A DNA stretch of 64,000 nucleotides from AP-15 sp963845735 (GTDB taxonomy: Bacteria > Pseudomonadota > Alphaproteobacteria > ATCC43930 > CGMCC-115725). Below the pieces are notes generated by a model, which did no database searches, was not told the DNA's origin, and worked only from the letters and a program-made list of their open reading frames with translations. Positions 8,213 through 17,703 of this stretch are shown in pieces (position 1 is the first letter of the stretch; each line of letters starts with the position of its first letter). The position numbers were made by a program, and so were the translations under genes. The stretch covers positions 434,001 through 498,000 of the forward strand of contig CAWJTR010000008.1 in the NCBI GenBank assembly GCA_963845735.1, written 5' to 3'.

Positions 8213-8749
8213 ATGGTCGACAAAGCGGACGCTCCGACAATCGAAGAGCATTTATTCGCCGATGACGGCCGCGTCCCCAACAACCCGCGCCTGCCGCTGA
8301 TCGTCTATCGCGGCGCGCTCGCCACCGGCCCTGGCGCCGCCGCCGCCTGTGAGGCGCGCTTCGCCGGCAATGGCTGGAGCGGAGGGTGGCGCGCCGGGAT
8401 CTACGCGTACCATCACTATCACAGCACCGCGCATGAAGTGCTGGGCATCGTCGCCGGCTCGGCTCGGGTGCGGCTCGGCGGCGAGGATGGCGAGATTGTC
8501 GAGGTGCGCGCCGGCGACGTCATCGTGATCCCGGCGGGGGTCGCCCATAAGAGCGAGGGTGCAAGCCCCGACTTGCTCGTCGTCGGCGCCTATCCGGGCG
8601 GCCACGGCCCCGACATGCGCGTGCCGGGGGCAGCCGAGCACGGGCGGGCGCTGGCCAACATCGCCGCGGTTCCGCTGCCCGCTGCCGACCCGGTCTGCGG
8701 CAGATCGGGGCCGCTGCTCGAGTGCTGGGGCGCCGCTGCCCGGCACTGA
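8213..8749 (+). CDS. Cupin-domain protein, YjlB-like
   Basis: A 178-residue cupin. The metal site is visible as YHHYHSTAHEVLGI (two His and a Glu of cupin motif 1) and GDVIVIPAGVAHKSEG (motif 2 with its His). The length and the extra C-terminal region (YPGGHGPDMR) match the YjlB group, whose substrate is not known. It is probably a cytosolic metal-dependent enzyme or sugar/small-molecule binder. AAAGGAG lies 7 bases before the ATG. It is transcribed alone and convergent with the lipoprotein gene. Confidence 0.82.
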   Translation: MVDKADAPTIEEHLFADDGRVPNNPRLPLIVYRGALATGPGAAAACEARFAGNGWSGGWRAGIYAYHHYHSTAHEVLGIVAGSARVRLGGEDGEIVEVRAGDVIVIPAGVAHKSEGASPDLLVVGAYPGGHGPDMRVPGAAEHGRALANIAAVPLPAADPVCGRSGPLLECWGAAARH

Positions 8750-8751
8750 CC

Positions 8752-9138
8752 CTACAGGCAGCTCCCGGTATAGACGACGTCGCCGCCATTGCCGAAATAG
8801 GTCGGAGGGGAGGGCGCGACCGCCGGCTCGACGGAGCCCGGGGTCCCGGCCAGAGCGGTTGACTGCGGCGGGATCACCAGGCGGCGCTGATAGACTGCGT
8901 AACCGCCGCGGCACATTCCTTGCGCCCCCAAAGTTTGCGCCAGCCAGACGCGGCGGATCCGCTCGGCCGCGCCGTCGGCGTTCGAGGTCATGACCGTGTT
9001 GGTGCCGGCACTGTAGGTGAAGCTGCCGTTGGCGCCGGCCGAAAAGCTCTGCACTCGCACCTGGTCGTTGTCGATGCAGCCGCCCAGCGACGCGAGCGAA
9101 ACCAAAGAGACAAGACAGGCGAGGGCCGGCACACGCAT
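8752..9138 (-). CDS. Small outer-membrane or periplasmic lipoprotein
   Basis: A 128-residue protein starting MRVPALACLVSLVSLASLGG followed by Cys: a type II signal peptide with lipobox LGGC, so the mature protein is probably lipid-anchored. The mature part (AGTNTVMTSNADGAAERIRR and the C-terminal TYFGNGGDVVYTGSC) shows no family I know. An upstream extension of the frame is possible, but the signal peptide fixes the start at 9138. The two late cysteines (MCRGGYAVY and the final GSC) could form a disulphide. Confidence 0.6.
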   Translation of the reverse strand: MRVPALACLVSLVSLASLGGCIDNDQVRVQSFSAGANGSFTYSAGTNTVMTSNADGAAERIRRVWLAQTLGAQGMCRGGYAVYQRRLVIPPQSTALAGTPGSVEPAVAPSPPTYFGNGGDVVYTGSCL

Positions 9139-9293
9139 CGGGCGGGTTCCCTGATCAGCTTTGTCCTTCTCTTCCCTCATTCCCGGCGCCGAAGCAAGCC
9201 GTGCCAGCGACGGCGCGTTGCGGCGGGGACGCTTTGCCGGATAGGCTATGACCCGCAAGACGGCGACCCGCGACGTCGCGAGGAGAGTGATCG

Positions 9294-10139
9294 ATGAGCT
9301 ACAGGGATCTGGTGGTGGTGCTCGATTCGGCGGCCGACACACCCGGGCGCATCACCTTAGCCGCGGCGCTGGCCGAGCGCTTCGCGGCGCATCTGATCGG
9401 GCTTTATCCGATTCCCAACATCGAACTCCCGGCACGCGCCGGTTATCCCGATCTGGCGGTCCTCGAACCGGTCTATCGCGAGTGGCGCGAGCGGGCGTTG
9501 AAGCAGGCCGGGGAGCTGCGCCAGGCATTTGAACATGCGGCCCAGCTGCATGGACTATCGACCGAATGGCGTGCGGTTGCCGAGGGTGAAGAAGCCGATC
9601 CGGCACTGCATGCGCGCTATAGCGATTTGACGATTCTCGGCCAACGCGATCCCGACAGTGACGAAATGGCGCTGATCCGCCCGCGCCCGGAGCGGGTGAC
9701 GCTGGCTTCCGGCCGGCCGATCCTGGTCGTGCCCTATGCCGGCCATTTCGAAGTGATCGGAAAATGCGTGCTGGTCGCGTGGGATGCGAGCCGGGAGGCG
9801 GCCCGCGCGGTCGCCGACGCGATGCCGCTGTTGGCGGCGGCCGATGCCGTGACCGTGCTGGCGGTCGACCCGCAGCCGGGACCGGACGGGCACGGTGAAA
9901 TCCCCGGCGCCGACATCGCGCTGCATCTCGCCCGCCACGACGTCAAGGCGCAGATCGAGCGCACCGTCTCCGCCGGTGTCCCAATCGGCGAGCTGTTGTT
10001 GTCGCGCGCCGCCGATCTCGGCGCCGATTTGTTGGTGATGGGCGCCTACGGCCATTCGCGCGTCCGCGAGTTGCTGCTCGGCGGCGCCACCCGCTCGATC
10101 CTCGCCAGCATGACCATCCCGGTGCTGATGTCGCATTGA
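9294..10139 (+). CDS. Universal stress protein, tandem UspA domains
   Basis: 281 residues made of two Usp domains. The C-terminal one has the ATP-binding signature in MGAYGHSRVRELLLGGATRS. The N-terminal one (MSYRDLVVVLDSAADTPGR) has a degenerate loop (ILGQRDPDSDE), so probably only the second half binds nucleotide. Tandem Usps respond to starvation, redox and membrane stress in the cytosol. The gene stands alone and is divergent from the lipoprotein gene. Confidence 0.9.
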   Translation: MSYRDLVVVLDSAADTPGRITLAAALAERFAAHLIGLYPIPNIELPARAGYPDLAVLEPVYREWRERALKQAGELRQAFEHAAQLHGLSTEWRAVAEGEEADPALHARYSDLTILGQRDPDSDEMALIRPRPERVTLASGRPILVVPYAGHFEVIGKCVLVAWDASREAARAVADAMPLLAAADAVTVLAVDPQPGPDGHGEIPGADIALHLARHDVKAQIERTVSAGVPIGELLLSRAADLGADLLVMGAYGHSRVRELLLGGATRSILASMTIPVLMSH

Positions 10140-10291
10140 GCGGCGTGCAAAACAAGCGTAGGCCAAGGCCCCAGAGCTTTTCGCGGGCGGAAGCTGAACA
10201 GCAACGACCTTGGCGAAGCATCAACGATTGAAACAGCCTTGCCGCACTGCCTCTACATACCGGCGAAAGCCCTTATCTACGGCAGAAATAG

Positions 10292-10311
10292 ATCCCGACC
10301 TTCATCGGGAT
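10292..10311. repeat. Palindromic hairpin in convergent intergenic region
   Basis: ATCCCGA-ccttca-TCGGGAT is a perfect 7-base inverted repeat between the convergent usp and enolase-superfamily genes. It could end transcription from both sides, though no T-run follows, or be a REP-like palindrome; the cccgaccttcatcggga type is common between bacterial genes. Confidence 0.5.
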
Positions 10312-10350
10312 GACGACGCCCGAGACGCTGCGTGGTTCCGATCCAAGGCA

Positions 10351-11515
10351 TTAGACGCGGTAGCGCTCGACCGCCGCACGATCGAGTTCGATGCCGAGGC
10401 CGGGCCGTTCCGGCAGCCGGATCATGCCGTCGCCGTCGGTCCGGATCGGCTCCTTCAGCAATTCGTCGCGCAATCCGTTCGGGTTCTGATCGAATTCCAG
10501 CACCAGCGCGTTCGGGATCGATGCGGCGAAATGCAATGACGCAGCGAGCAATACCGCCCCGCCAAAGGCATGCGGCGCCACCATCAGGTGATGGGCCTGG
10601 GCCAGCGCGGCGATGCGACGGCCTTCGGAAAAGCCGCCGGTCCAGGCGATGTCGGGCTGGACGATGTCGACCGCACCTCGGGTAATCAGCTCGCGAAAGC
10701 CGTAGAGCCCGATTTCGGTCTCATAGCCGGCGATTGGCGTGGCCAGCGCATCGGCGACCCGCGCGCTGCCGTCGATGTCGTCGGTCGCCACCGGCTCCTC
10801 GATCCAGTAGAGCTTATAGGGTTCGAGCGCGCGGCCCATCTCGATCGCGAAGGCGGGGCTCCACGCGCAATTGACGTCGACCATCAGTTTCGCCTGCGGT
10901 CCGAGCGCGCGGCGCACCGCCGCGACCCTGGCGATGTCCTCTTCGGGCTCGACCTCGCAAGTCTGCGCGTGGGCGGCGAGGTGGCGCAGATGGGTCTGCG
11001 TCGAGGGGTTGCGCCCGATCTTCATCTTCATGCCGTGAAAGCCGCGGGCGCGATAGCCCTCGGCCTCGCCGGCAAGGTCGTCGATCGACTTCCCTTCCTG
11101 GTAGAAGCCGCCGCTGGCATAGGCCTCGACCCGGTCGCGGCAGGCGCCGAGCAGACGGTAGACCGGCAATTTCGCGACCTTGCCGGCGATGTCCCACAGC
11201 GCGATGTCGATGCCGCTGATCGCGTTCATGACGATGCCGCGCCGGCCGAACTGCCGGGTGCGGGCGAACATTTTCTGCCACAGCCCTTCAATCAGCAACG
11301 GGTCCTCGCCAAGCAGCATCGGCCGTAGCTGGTTGTTCGATCACATGCCGCGTGCTGCCGCCGCCGACCCCGGCCTCGCCGATGCCGGTGATGCCATCGT
11401 CGGTTTCGACCTCGACCAACAGCCCGCCGCGGCTCGCCTGCATGCCGCCGGCGCTGCCATAGGGCGGGTCGCAGCGATAGGAGAGCGGGATCGCGCGAAT
11501 ATCGACGATCTTCAT
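10351..11515 (-). CDS. Mandelate racemase/muconate lactonizing enzyme family protein (frameshifted)
   Basis: An enolase-superfamily enzyme of about 387 residues. The capping domain starts MKIVDIRAIPLSYRCDPPYG. The barrel carries the MKMKIG Lys motif, the Mg ligands DVNCAW, EEPV and GYETEIG, and DIAWTGG and PHAFGG near the end. This pattern is that of the mandelate-racemase subgroup (sugar-acid dehydratases, racemases); the substrate is unknown. The frame changes at about 11331, where one extra C in GAACAACCAGCT separates ...TRHVIEQ from ...LRPMLLGEDP. The start is 4 bases after the ridA stop, so ridA and this gene form an operon. Confidence 0.88.
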
Positions 11516-11519
11516 CGCC

Positions 11520-11912
11520 TCAGCCCGCGCTCAGCACGGCCATGATGTCGCATTGGATCTGCATCGGCGCCGCAAAATCGTGCGATGTCATCGTGTGGCG
11601 CGCCGGCCGCGAATGCGGGTCGGGAAACATTTCAACCCAATGCGTGTTGAGGATCGGGCGCAACGAACGGTCGCTGATCCACACGGTCATCTTGACGATG
11701 TCTTCGGCGGTGCCGCCGGCGGCTTCCATCACGCGGCGGACATTCGCGAACATCGCTCGGCATTGCGCATCGAGCTCGGCCGGCACCTTGCCGGTTTCGG
11801 GGTCGGTGCCGGAAATCGCCCCGGTGACGACAAACGGGCCGCGCCGGCAGGCGCTCGGGATCGGATTGACGTGGCTCGCGCCCGGCACGTTGATGCTTTG
11901 CCGCTTTTCCAT
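11520..11912 (-). CDS. RidA/YjgF/TdcF family protein
   Basis: A 130-residue protein with the RidA-type GPFVVTGAISGTDPETGKVP region, AMFANVRRVMEAAGGTAEDI and a C-terminal SRPARHTM. RidA proteins hydrolyse reactive enamine/imine intermediates as trimers. The canonical Arg that contacts the substrate carboxylate appears present in SRPARHT. The downstream enolase-superfamily gene begins 4 bases after its stop, so both probably serve one catabolic route. It may belong to a non-archetypal RidA subgroup, since spacing differs from E. coli RidA. Confidence 0.82.
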   Translation of the reverse strand: MEKRQSINVPGASHVNPIPSACRRGPFVVTGAISGTDPETGKVPAELDAQCRAMFANVRRVMEAAGGTAEDIVKMTVWISDRSLRPILNTHWVEMFPDPHSRPARHTMTSHDFAAPMQIQCDIMAVLSAG

Positions 11913-12005
11913 AATCGCCCTCCAAGACCAGGTTAGCCCGATAGTCCGCGACCCCTGAAGGGTCGCCGTGTATGATCGTAGCATCGTTTGTCGTGCCGGG
12001 GGCTC

Positions 12006-12434
12006 ATGCTTACGGAGCCGCAGCGCCGCTTTCTGAACAGACGCAGGGTCGGCCATTTGGCGACCGCTGATGCCCGCGCCGCACCGCATGTCGTGCCGGT
12101 GTGCTTCGCCGTCGGCGACGACGCGCTCTACATCACCATCGATCAAAAGCCCAAGGGGGATCCACGGGCGCTGAAGCGGTTGCGAAACATCGCCGACAAT
12201 CCCGCCGCCGCCTTCGTTGCCGACCACTACGACGAGGATTGGAGTCGTCTCGGCTGGGTCATGATCCGCGGGCGCGCCGAGATCCTGGAGGCCGGCGCGG
12301 AGCACGACGATGCACAACAGCTGCTGCGAACGCGGTATCGTCAATACCAGATGATGGCGATCGACGACCTGCCGGTCATTGCCATCCGCATCGAACGGGT
12401 GACGAGCTGGGGGACCTTGTCGGCCGAGGCGTAG
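12006..12434 (+). CDS. PPOX-fold protein, Rv0121-like (probable F420- or flavin-dependent)
   Basis: A 142-residue split-barrel protein: MLTEPQRRFLNRRRVGHLAT, then PHVVPVCFAVGDDALYITID, KPKGDPRALKRLRNI and DHYDEDWSRLGWVMIRG. The DHYDEDWSRLGWV stretch is characteristic of the TIGR03668 (Rv0121) group, annotated as probable F420-dependent enzymes of the pyridoxamine-phosphate-oxidase fold. It is cytosolic and its substrate is unknown. With the luciferase-like genes at 20.7-22.5 kb it raises the question of F420 use in this organism. ATG 12006 is preferred over 11988 because family similarity starts there. Confidence 0.8.
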   Translation: MLTEPQRRFLNRRRVGHLATADARAAPHVVPVCFAVGDDALYITIDQKPKGDPRALKRLRNIADNPAAAFVADHYDEDWSRLGWVMIRGRAEILEAGAEHDDAQQLLRTRYRQYQMMAIDDLPVIAIRIERVTSWGTLSAEA

Positions 12435-12591
12435 ACCCGCTCGGGCGCGGCGGCCCGTGGGTGGGCAAGTTGGTGCCGTCCGGAAAGCCTCGGCCAAGGC
12501 CGGTTTGTGTTGCGCGGGGTGCCGGGCGGGCGTATGGTCCGCCACGCCAACTCGCTTGGGGTTGGCCCTTGCTCACGGCGGCGCTCGGTCC

Positions 12592-12879
12592 ATGACGGTA
12601 TCACGTGCTCTGTTCGAGCGCCCTCAGGCGGCTCAACTCAGAGGAGAATCACGGTCAATCGCAACCACCGGCGGTGCGGTCGACTGGGAGCAGAAGCAGG
12701 AGCCCGCCGAATATTACCGGGCCGCCGCGGCGCGCGCGCGGGCGCTCGAACGGGATGCGACGACGCCGCGGGTCAAGCGGCATTTGCGCGATCTGATCGA
12801 CCGCTACGACCGTCTCGCCGGAGAGGTCGAACGCACCGCCGAGAGCGAGGCGGGCGCGACCGCGATCCGCTTTCGCTAG
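12592..12879 (+). CDS. Small helical protein of unknown function
   Basis: 95 residues. The C-terminal two thirds, EPAEYYRAAAARARALERDA, TTPRVKRHLRDLIDRYDRLA and further Ala/Arg/Glu-rich helix, resemble short coiled 'YYRxRAxEAR..A' proteins common in alphaproteobacteria, whose function is not known. The start is uncertain because the frame is open further upstream. It is transcribed in the same direction as the PPOX-fold gene. Confidence 0.5.
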   Translation: MTVSRALFERPQAAQLRGESRSIATTGGAVDWEQKQEPAEYYRAAAARARALERDATTPRVKRHLRDLIDRYDRLAGEVERTAESEAGATAIRFR

Positions 12880-13181
12880 CATCCGCGAGGAGGCGGCAGA
12901 AGCATCTCGCCCGGTTGCCGATTACCCCCGGCTCGGACGGGAAGCGCCGCAAGTCATTGTTCAGCCTGCCCGCACAGATGCGCAGCGCGTCCTTGGCGCC
13001 GTAGAACCTGCTTGCGCCCCGCCCTCAGATTGCGCCCTGCGCAGTCGCCGCTCCGCTAGTCGATTATCAGGCTCTCTCAATTACGGCCCACAATTCGCCC
13101 GGTTCCGTGCGGCGGCGGAGCCGGGTAGAAAAGGGGACGCCGCTTCCCGGTGCTTCGTTCCCGCCTCGTCCCGAGGTCTTC
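12880..13181. other. Intergenic stretch before amidase
   Basis: No gene is supported on either strand. The sequence is GC-rich, with no T-runs or strong hairpins that I can see. A weak CGAGG precedes the amidase start. Confidence 0.4.
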
Positions 13182-14358
13182 ATGCCAGACGATGACATCA
13201 ACGCTTTCGTTCCCGGTCCGCGCGTCCACATCGACGGCCGGGCGGGCGGGCCGCTTTCCGGGCTCACCTTTGCGGCTAAGGATCTGTTCGATGTCGCCGG
13301 CCATCCGACCGGGGGCGGCAATCCCGACTGGGCGAAATACAACCCGATCCCGACGCGGCATTCCTGGGCGGTGCAGCGGCTGCTCGATGCCGGGGCAACC
13401 TTGGTCGGCAAGACCATCACCGACGAGGTTTCGCTCGGCATCGTCGGCGAGAACGCGTTTTACGGCACGCCGGTCAACGTTCGTGCGCCGGGCCGGGTGC
13501 CGGGCGGCTCGTCCTCGGGCTCGGCCGCGGCGGTCGCCGCCGGGCTGTGCGATACCGCGCTCGGCACCGACACCGGCGGCTCGGTGCGGGTCCCGTCCAG
13601 CTTCTGCGGCCTCTACGGCATCCGCCCGACGCATGGCCGCATCGACGTGTCCGGCATGCTACCGCAGGCGCCGAGTTCGGACACGACCGGCTGGTTTGCC
13701 CGCGATGCCGCGACATTCGCCCGGGTTTCCAGCGTCATGCTCGACGAGGCGATCCCGTCTGCCCTGCCCGATCAGCTGATCATCGCGGTCGACGCCTTTG
13801 CCTTTGCCGATCCGGAGGTCGGCGACGCGCGTGCAGCCGATGGTCGAGCGGCTGAAGGCGCTGATCGGGAATACCCGCGAGGAGATCATGGCGCCCGCCG
13901 GCATCGTGCAATGGGCCCGCGCCCAGCGCACCTTGCAGCCCTCCGAGGCCTGGCTGACCTTCAAGGACTGGATCGAGCGCGACAACCCGCGCCTCGCCTA
14001 CAGCGTCGCGCGCAACATCTATACCGGGTCGCAGATCCCGGAGACCGAGCGCCAATGGGCCAATTTGGTGCGGCAGGAGGCGCGCGGGCGCATGCGCCAC
14101 TTGCTGCCGCCCGGAACGATCCTGTGCCTGCCGACCACCCCGTTTCCCGCGCCGAAGCGTGGCGAACCGCTGTCGGTCGCCAGCGTCCAACGTGATCGCA
14201 TCCTGTGTCTGTGCGCTCATGGCGGGCTGGCCGGCATGCCGCAGCTCAACATTCCCGGCAGCACGGTCGATGGCTTCCCGGTCGGCCTGTCGATCATCGG
14301 CGGTCGCGGTACGGATACGACCCTGGTCGCGGTGGCGAAGGCGCTCGCCGCCGACTGA
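13182..14358 (+). CDS. Amidase signature family hydrolase (frameshifted)
   Basis: About 391 residues. The Ser-cisSer-Lys triad is visible: Lys33 in FAAKDLFD, the Gly/Ser-rich GGSSSGSAAAVAAG (110-120) and the nucleophile Ser134 in DTGGSVRVPS. The family hydrolyses amides (GatA, AtzE, indoleacetamide hydrolase and others); the shorter length and NPDWAKYNP segment point to a catabolic amidase rather than GatA. The frame changes near 13826-13832 (one surplus base in gcgacgcgcgtgcag), after ADPEVGDA and before VQPMVERLKAL. It is convergent with the aminotransferase gene, 21 bases apart. Confidence 0.88.
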
Positions 14359-14379
14359 CCGACCTGGAGCGCGCGGCGG

Positions 14380-15563
14380 TCATGTCTCCGATACGAAATA
14401 ATCCATCGCCGCGTTGACGCCGCCCTTGCCGTGCGGCACGCCGGTGAGCTCCAGCGCCATTTCGACCGCCGCTAGTGAGCCGAGGATCATCGGCTCGTTC
14501 AGATCGCCGAGATGGCCGATGCGGAAGACGCGGCCCTGCAACGGCCCAAGCCCGCCGCCCAGCGACACGTTGAACCGGTTGAGGCAGATCTCGCGCACTT
14601 TGTTGGCATCGTAGCCTTCCGGGGTCAGCACCGCGGTGACCGAATCCGATTGCGCGCGCGGGTCGACGGCAAAGATCTCGGGCCCGTCATTCTGGCGCCA
14701 GACGCGCACCGCGCGCCGCGTCGCCTCGGCAAGGCGATGGTGGCGCGCGAACACATTGTCGAGCCCTTCTTCTTCGAGCATGCGCAGCGCTTCTTGCAGC
14801 CCGTAGAAGAAATGCACCGGCGCGGTGCCGTTCCACACCGCCTGCGAGCTGCCCTCGACCAGACGGCGCCAGTCCCAATAGACCCGCGGCAGCTTGGCAT
14901 CCGCCGCCGCCGCGAGCGCCTTTGCGCTGACCCCGGTAAAGGCCATGCCGGTCGGCAGCATCAGTCCCTTCTGTGAGCCGGCGACGACGACATCCACGTC
15001 CCATTCGTCCATGCGGAAATCCATCGAGGCCAGAGACGAGATCACATCGACGAGGAACAAAGCAGGATGCCGGGCGGCGTCGATCGCGCGGCGCAACGCA
15101 GCGATGTCGTGGACGACTCCGGTCGAGGTTTCGTTGTGCACGACCAGCACCGCCTTGAGCGCGTGCTCGCGGTCCTCGCGCAGCCGCTTTTCGAGCGCGG
15201 CCGGGTCGGCTGCGGCGCGCCAGTCATTGGCGAGCGTCTCGACTTCGAGCCCGAACGACTCGCAGCGCATGCCCCAGTTCAGCGAGAAATAGCCGGTCTC
15301 GACGACCAGCACCTTGTCGCCGGGCGAGAACAGATTGACCAGCGCCGCTTCCCACGCGCCATGCCCGGAGGCGGCATAGCCGAGGATCGTCTGCTCGGTC
15401 TTGAACACCCGCTTCAGACCGGCAAAGCATTCTTCGGCGATCGCTTTGAATTGCGCGCCGGTGAAATCGATCGTCCCACGGTCCATCGCCCGCAAGGATG
15501 CGGTCCGGGATATTGGTCGGACCGGGATTTGAAAAGAAATGATATTCCGCGACTGACGGCCAT
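14380..15563 (-). CDS. Serine-glyoxylate / alanine-glyoxylate-type aminotransferase (frameshifted)
   Basis: About 393 residues of a class V PLP aminotransferase. NPGPTNIPDRI opens the fold, SGHGAWEAALVNL binds phosphate, HNETSTGVVHDI follows, and VVAGSQKGLMLPTG holds the PLP lysine. It probably moves an amino group to glyoxylate. GGAGAG 6 bases before the ATG at 15563 fixes the start. Two surplus bases break the frame, one near 15552 and one at 15494-15495 (CATCCTTGCGGG for CATCCTGCGGG). A second member of the family lies at 59.5-60.7 kb. Ureidoglycine aminotransferase (PucG) is a possible alternative. Confidence 0.88.
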
Positions 15564-15590
15564 CTACGCTCTCCGGTCCGAACTCGAGTT

Positions 15591-15624
15591 TGGTGCAATC
15601 CCGCGCTTAGCGAGGATTGCACCA
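15591..15624. promoter_or_regulatory. Perfect 11-base inverted repeat upstream of aminotransferase
   Basis: TGGTGCAATCC, 12 bases, GGATTGCACCA. The loop can add CGC/GCG pairs. It lies 28-61 bases upstream of the aminotransferase start and so overlaps its expected promoter or leader. It could be a repressor operator or an RNA stem. No regulator gene is adjacent. Confidence 0.55.
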
Positions 15625-15659
15625 TAACCGGATTAACGTGAGATGTCTGTGACATGCGA

Positions 15660-15684
15660 AAAGGCGGGGCATGACCCCGCCTTT
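15660..15684 (-). terminator. Bidirectional factor-independent terminator-like hairpin
   Basis: AAAGGCGGGG-catga-CCCCGCCTTT forms a 10-base stem. Read on the minus strand it is followed by a T (giving CCGCCTTTT) and on the plus strand by ttcc. It stands between divergent genes rather than after one, so it may end a transcript from an unrecognised start or act in attenuation. Confidence 0.55.
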
Positions 15685-15960
15685 CCATCCTTACGTCACC
15701 CAGCACGGCCGAACGGCGTTCGGTTGTCGTCTCCTCCCTAAACTCGGGCCGGTGCGCTTGCCTGCGCCGTTCGATCGATTTTCAAGTTTAGACATGGCTG
15801 CGACCGATTGTCACGCAAATCTTAAAAGAATCTTGGAGAGCCGCAAATCGCCGCTCGACCGCACCTGTCGCGCCCCTCACTTTGCCGCGGACTGGGGCTC
15901 GGTGGACAGGGTTGGGCAGGTTGCCTAGAGTGCGCCGCCACCCCCGTCGCGCGAGGTCAG

Positions 15961-17284
15961 ATGCGTCTTTCCGAGTATTTTCTGCCGTTGCTGCGCGAGA
16001 ACCCGAGCGAGGCGCAGATCGTCTCGCACCGGCTGATGCTGCGCGCCGGCATGATCCGCCAGTCGAGCGCCGGGATCTATTCCTGGCTGCCGTTGGGCCT
16101 GCGCGTGCTCAAAAAGGTCGAGCGCATCGTGCGCGAGGAGCAGGACCGCACCGGGGCGCAGGAAATCCTGATGCCGACGATCCAGCCGGCCGAGCTGTGG
16201 CGCGAGAGCGGCCGCTACGACGATTACGGCAAAGAGATGCTGCGCATCCGCGACCGCCACGACCGCGAGATGCTGTACGGGCCGACCAACGAGGAGCAGG
16301 TCACCGAGATCGTCCGCGCCGCGATCAAGAGCTATCGCGACCTGCCGAAACTGCTCTACCACATCCAATGGAAATTCCGCGACGAGGTGAGGCCGCGCTT
16401 TGGCGTGATGCGCGGGCGCGAGTTCCTGATGAAGGACGCCTACAGCTTTGATCTCGATGCCGCCGGCGCGCGGCATTCCTACAACAAGATGTTCGTCGCC
16501 TATCTGCGCACCTTCGACCGGATGGGGCTGAAGGCGATCCCGATGCGCGCCGAGACCGGGCCGATCGGCGGCGACCTCAGCCACGAATTCATCATCCTCG
16601 CCGACACCGGCGAAAGCGCCGTGCACGTCCACAGCGATTTCCTCGAATTCGACTGGCGGCGCTTTGCCGTCGACAGTTGGGAGGCGCCGGCACTGCAGCG
16701 GGTCGTCGACCACTGCACCGCGCTCTATGCCGCCACCGACGACGTGCACGATCCCGTGGCAGCGGCCAGCTATGGCGACCAGATCGTCAGCCGACGGGGT
16801 ATCGAGGTCGGCCAGGTCTTCTATTTCGGTGACAAATATTCGCGGCCGATGGGGGCCGTCGTCGCCGGCCCGGATGGCGAGCCGATCGCGCTCGAAATGG
16901 GCTCCTACGGCATCGGGGTGTCGCGGCTGGTCGGCGCGCTGATCGAAGCCAACCACGACGAGGCCGGCATCGTCTGGCCGGAAAGCGTGGCGCCGTTCCG
17001 CGTCGGGCTGATCAATCTGCGCGCGTCAGACGCCCGCTGCCGCACGGCTGCGGATGACCTCTACGGCAAATTGCTGAACGCCGGGGTCGAGGTGCTCGTA
17101 TGACGACCGCGACGAGTTGCCCGGCGCCAAATTCGCGGCGATGGATCTGATCGGCTTGCCCGAGCAATTGGTCATCGGCCCGCGCGGCATCGCCGCCGGC
17201 ACGATCGAGCTCAAGCATCGGCGCTCCGGCGAGCGGCAAGAGCTTTCCGTCGATGGTGTGCTGGCGCGGTTGGCAAGTGTCTGA
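15961..17284 (+). CDS. proS: Prolyl-tRNA synthetase, short bacterial type (frameshifted)
   Basis: About 440 residues of class II synthetase. Motif 1 lies near SSAGIYSWLPLGLRVLKK, motif 2 near WKFRDEVRPRFGVMRGREF and motif 3 in EMGSYGIGVSRLVGALIE, followed by the anticodon-binding domain. The ~180-residue editing insertion of E. coli ProRS is absent, as is typical of alphaproteobacterial enzymes. One surplus G at about 17098 breaks the frame: GTGCTCGTATGAC should read GTGCTCTATGAC (VLYDDRDE). The product then continues to the TGA at 17282. proS followed by lolC and lolD is a familiar alphaproteobacterial order. Confidence 0.95.
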
Positions 17285-17293
17285 GCAGCGAAG

Positions 17294-17677
17294 GTGCCCA
17301 AGGTGAAGCTCAAAGAGGTCGCTACTGAGGAGATCGCCGCTGAAGAAATTGCGGGGCAGGCGCTGTTCGAAATGGCCAATCTTCGTCCCGAGCGCACCGG
17401 CCTGCCCTTTGTCGTGTTCATCTCGCAGAGAGGAGGGGCGCGGCACGACGTCCGGGTGAAGCTCGCCCGCGGTGCAAAGGTGCACCCGTCGGACATGATT
17501 ACAGTCGCAGTACGTCCGACGCCACGGATTGTACGAGGTAGACTGAACACGCAAGAATTTAATCTCGTGAGGCGATGGATCGAACTAAATATGGATGTAT
17601 TGGTGGATTATTGGAACGGCGATATCGAATATACTGAAGACGCTCTCGACGCCATCAAACCGGTCGGCGACTTGTAG
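17294..17677 (+). CDS. Conserved hypothetical protein between proS and lolC
   Basis: 127 residues from a GTG. The centre reads RPERTGLPFVVFISQRGGAR then HDVRVKLARGAKVHPSDM, and the end WNGDIEYTEDALDAIKPVG. I recall unnamed alphaproteobacterial proteins of this layout but no functional assignment. The length is even and the codon use normal. It sits between proS and lolC on the same strand with short gaps, which suggests co-transcription but not a shared role. Confidence 0.6.
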   Translation: MPKVKLKEVATEEIAAEEIAGQALFEMANLRPERTGLPFVVFISQRGGARHDVRVKLARGAKVHPSDMITVAVRPTPRIVRGRLNTQEFNLVRRWIELNMDVLVDYWNGDIEYTEDALDAIKPVGDL

Positions 17678-17703
17678 TCCGCATAATAATCCGGGATCGA
17701 ACC

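Larger units (their letters stand above)
15564..15960. other. Divergent intergenic region aminotransferase / proS
   Basis: 397 bases without a gene. It holds two clear hairpins (described separately) and an AT-richer segment near 15770-15840 (attttcaagtttagac, cttaaaagaatcttgg) that is the likely promoter area for proS. Confidence 0.5.
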
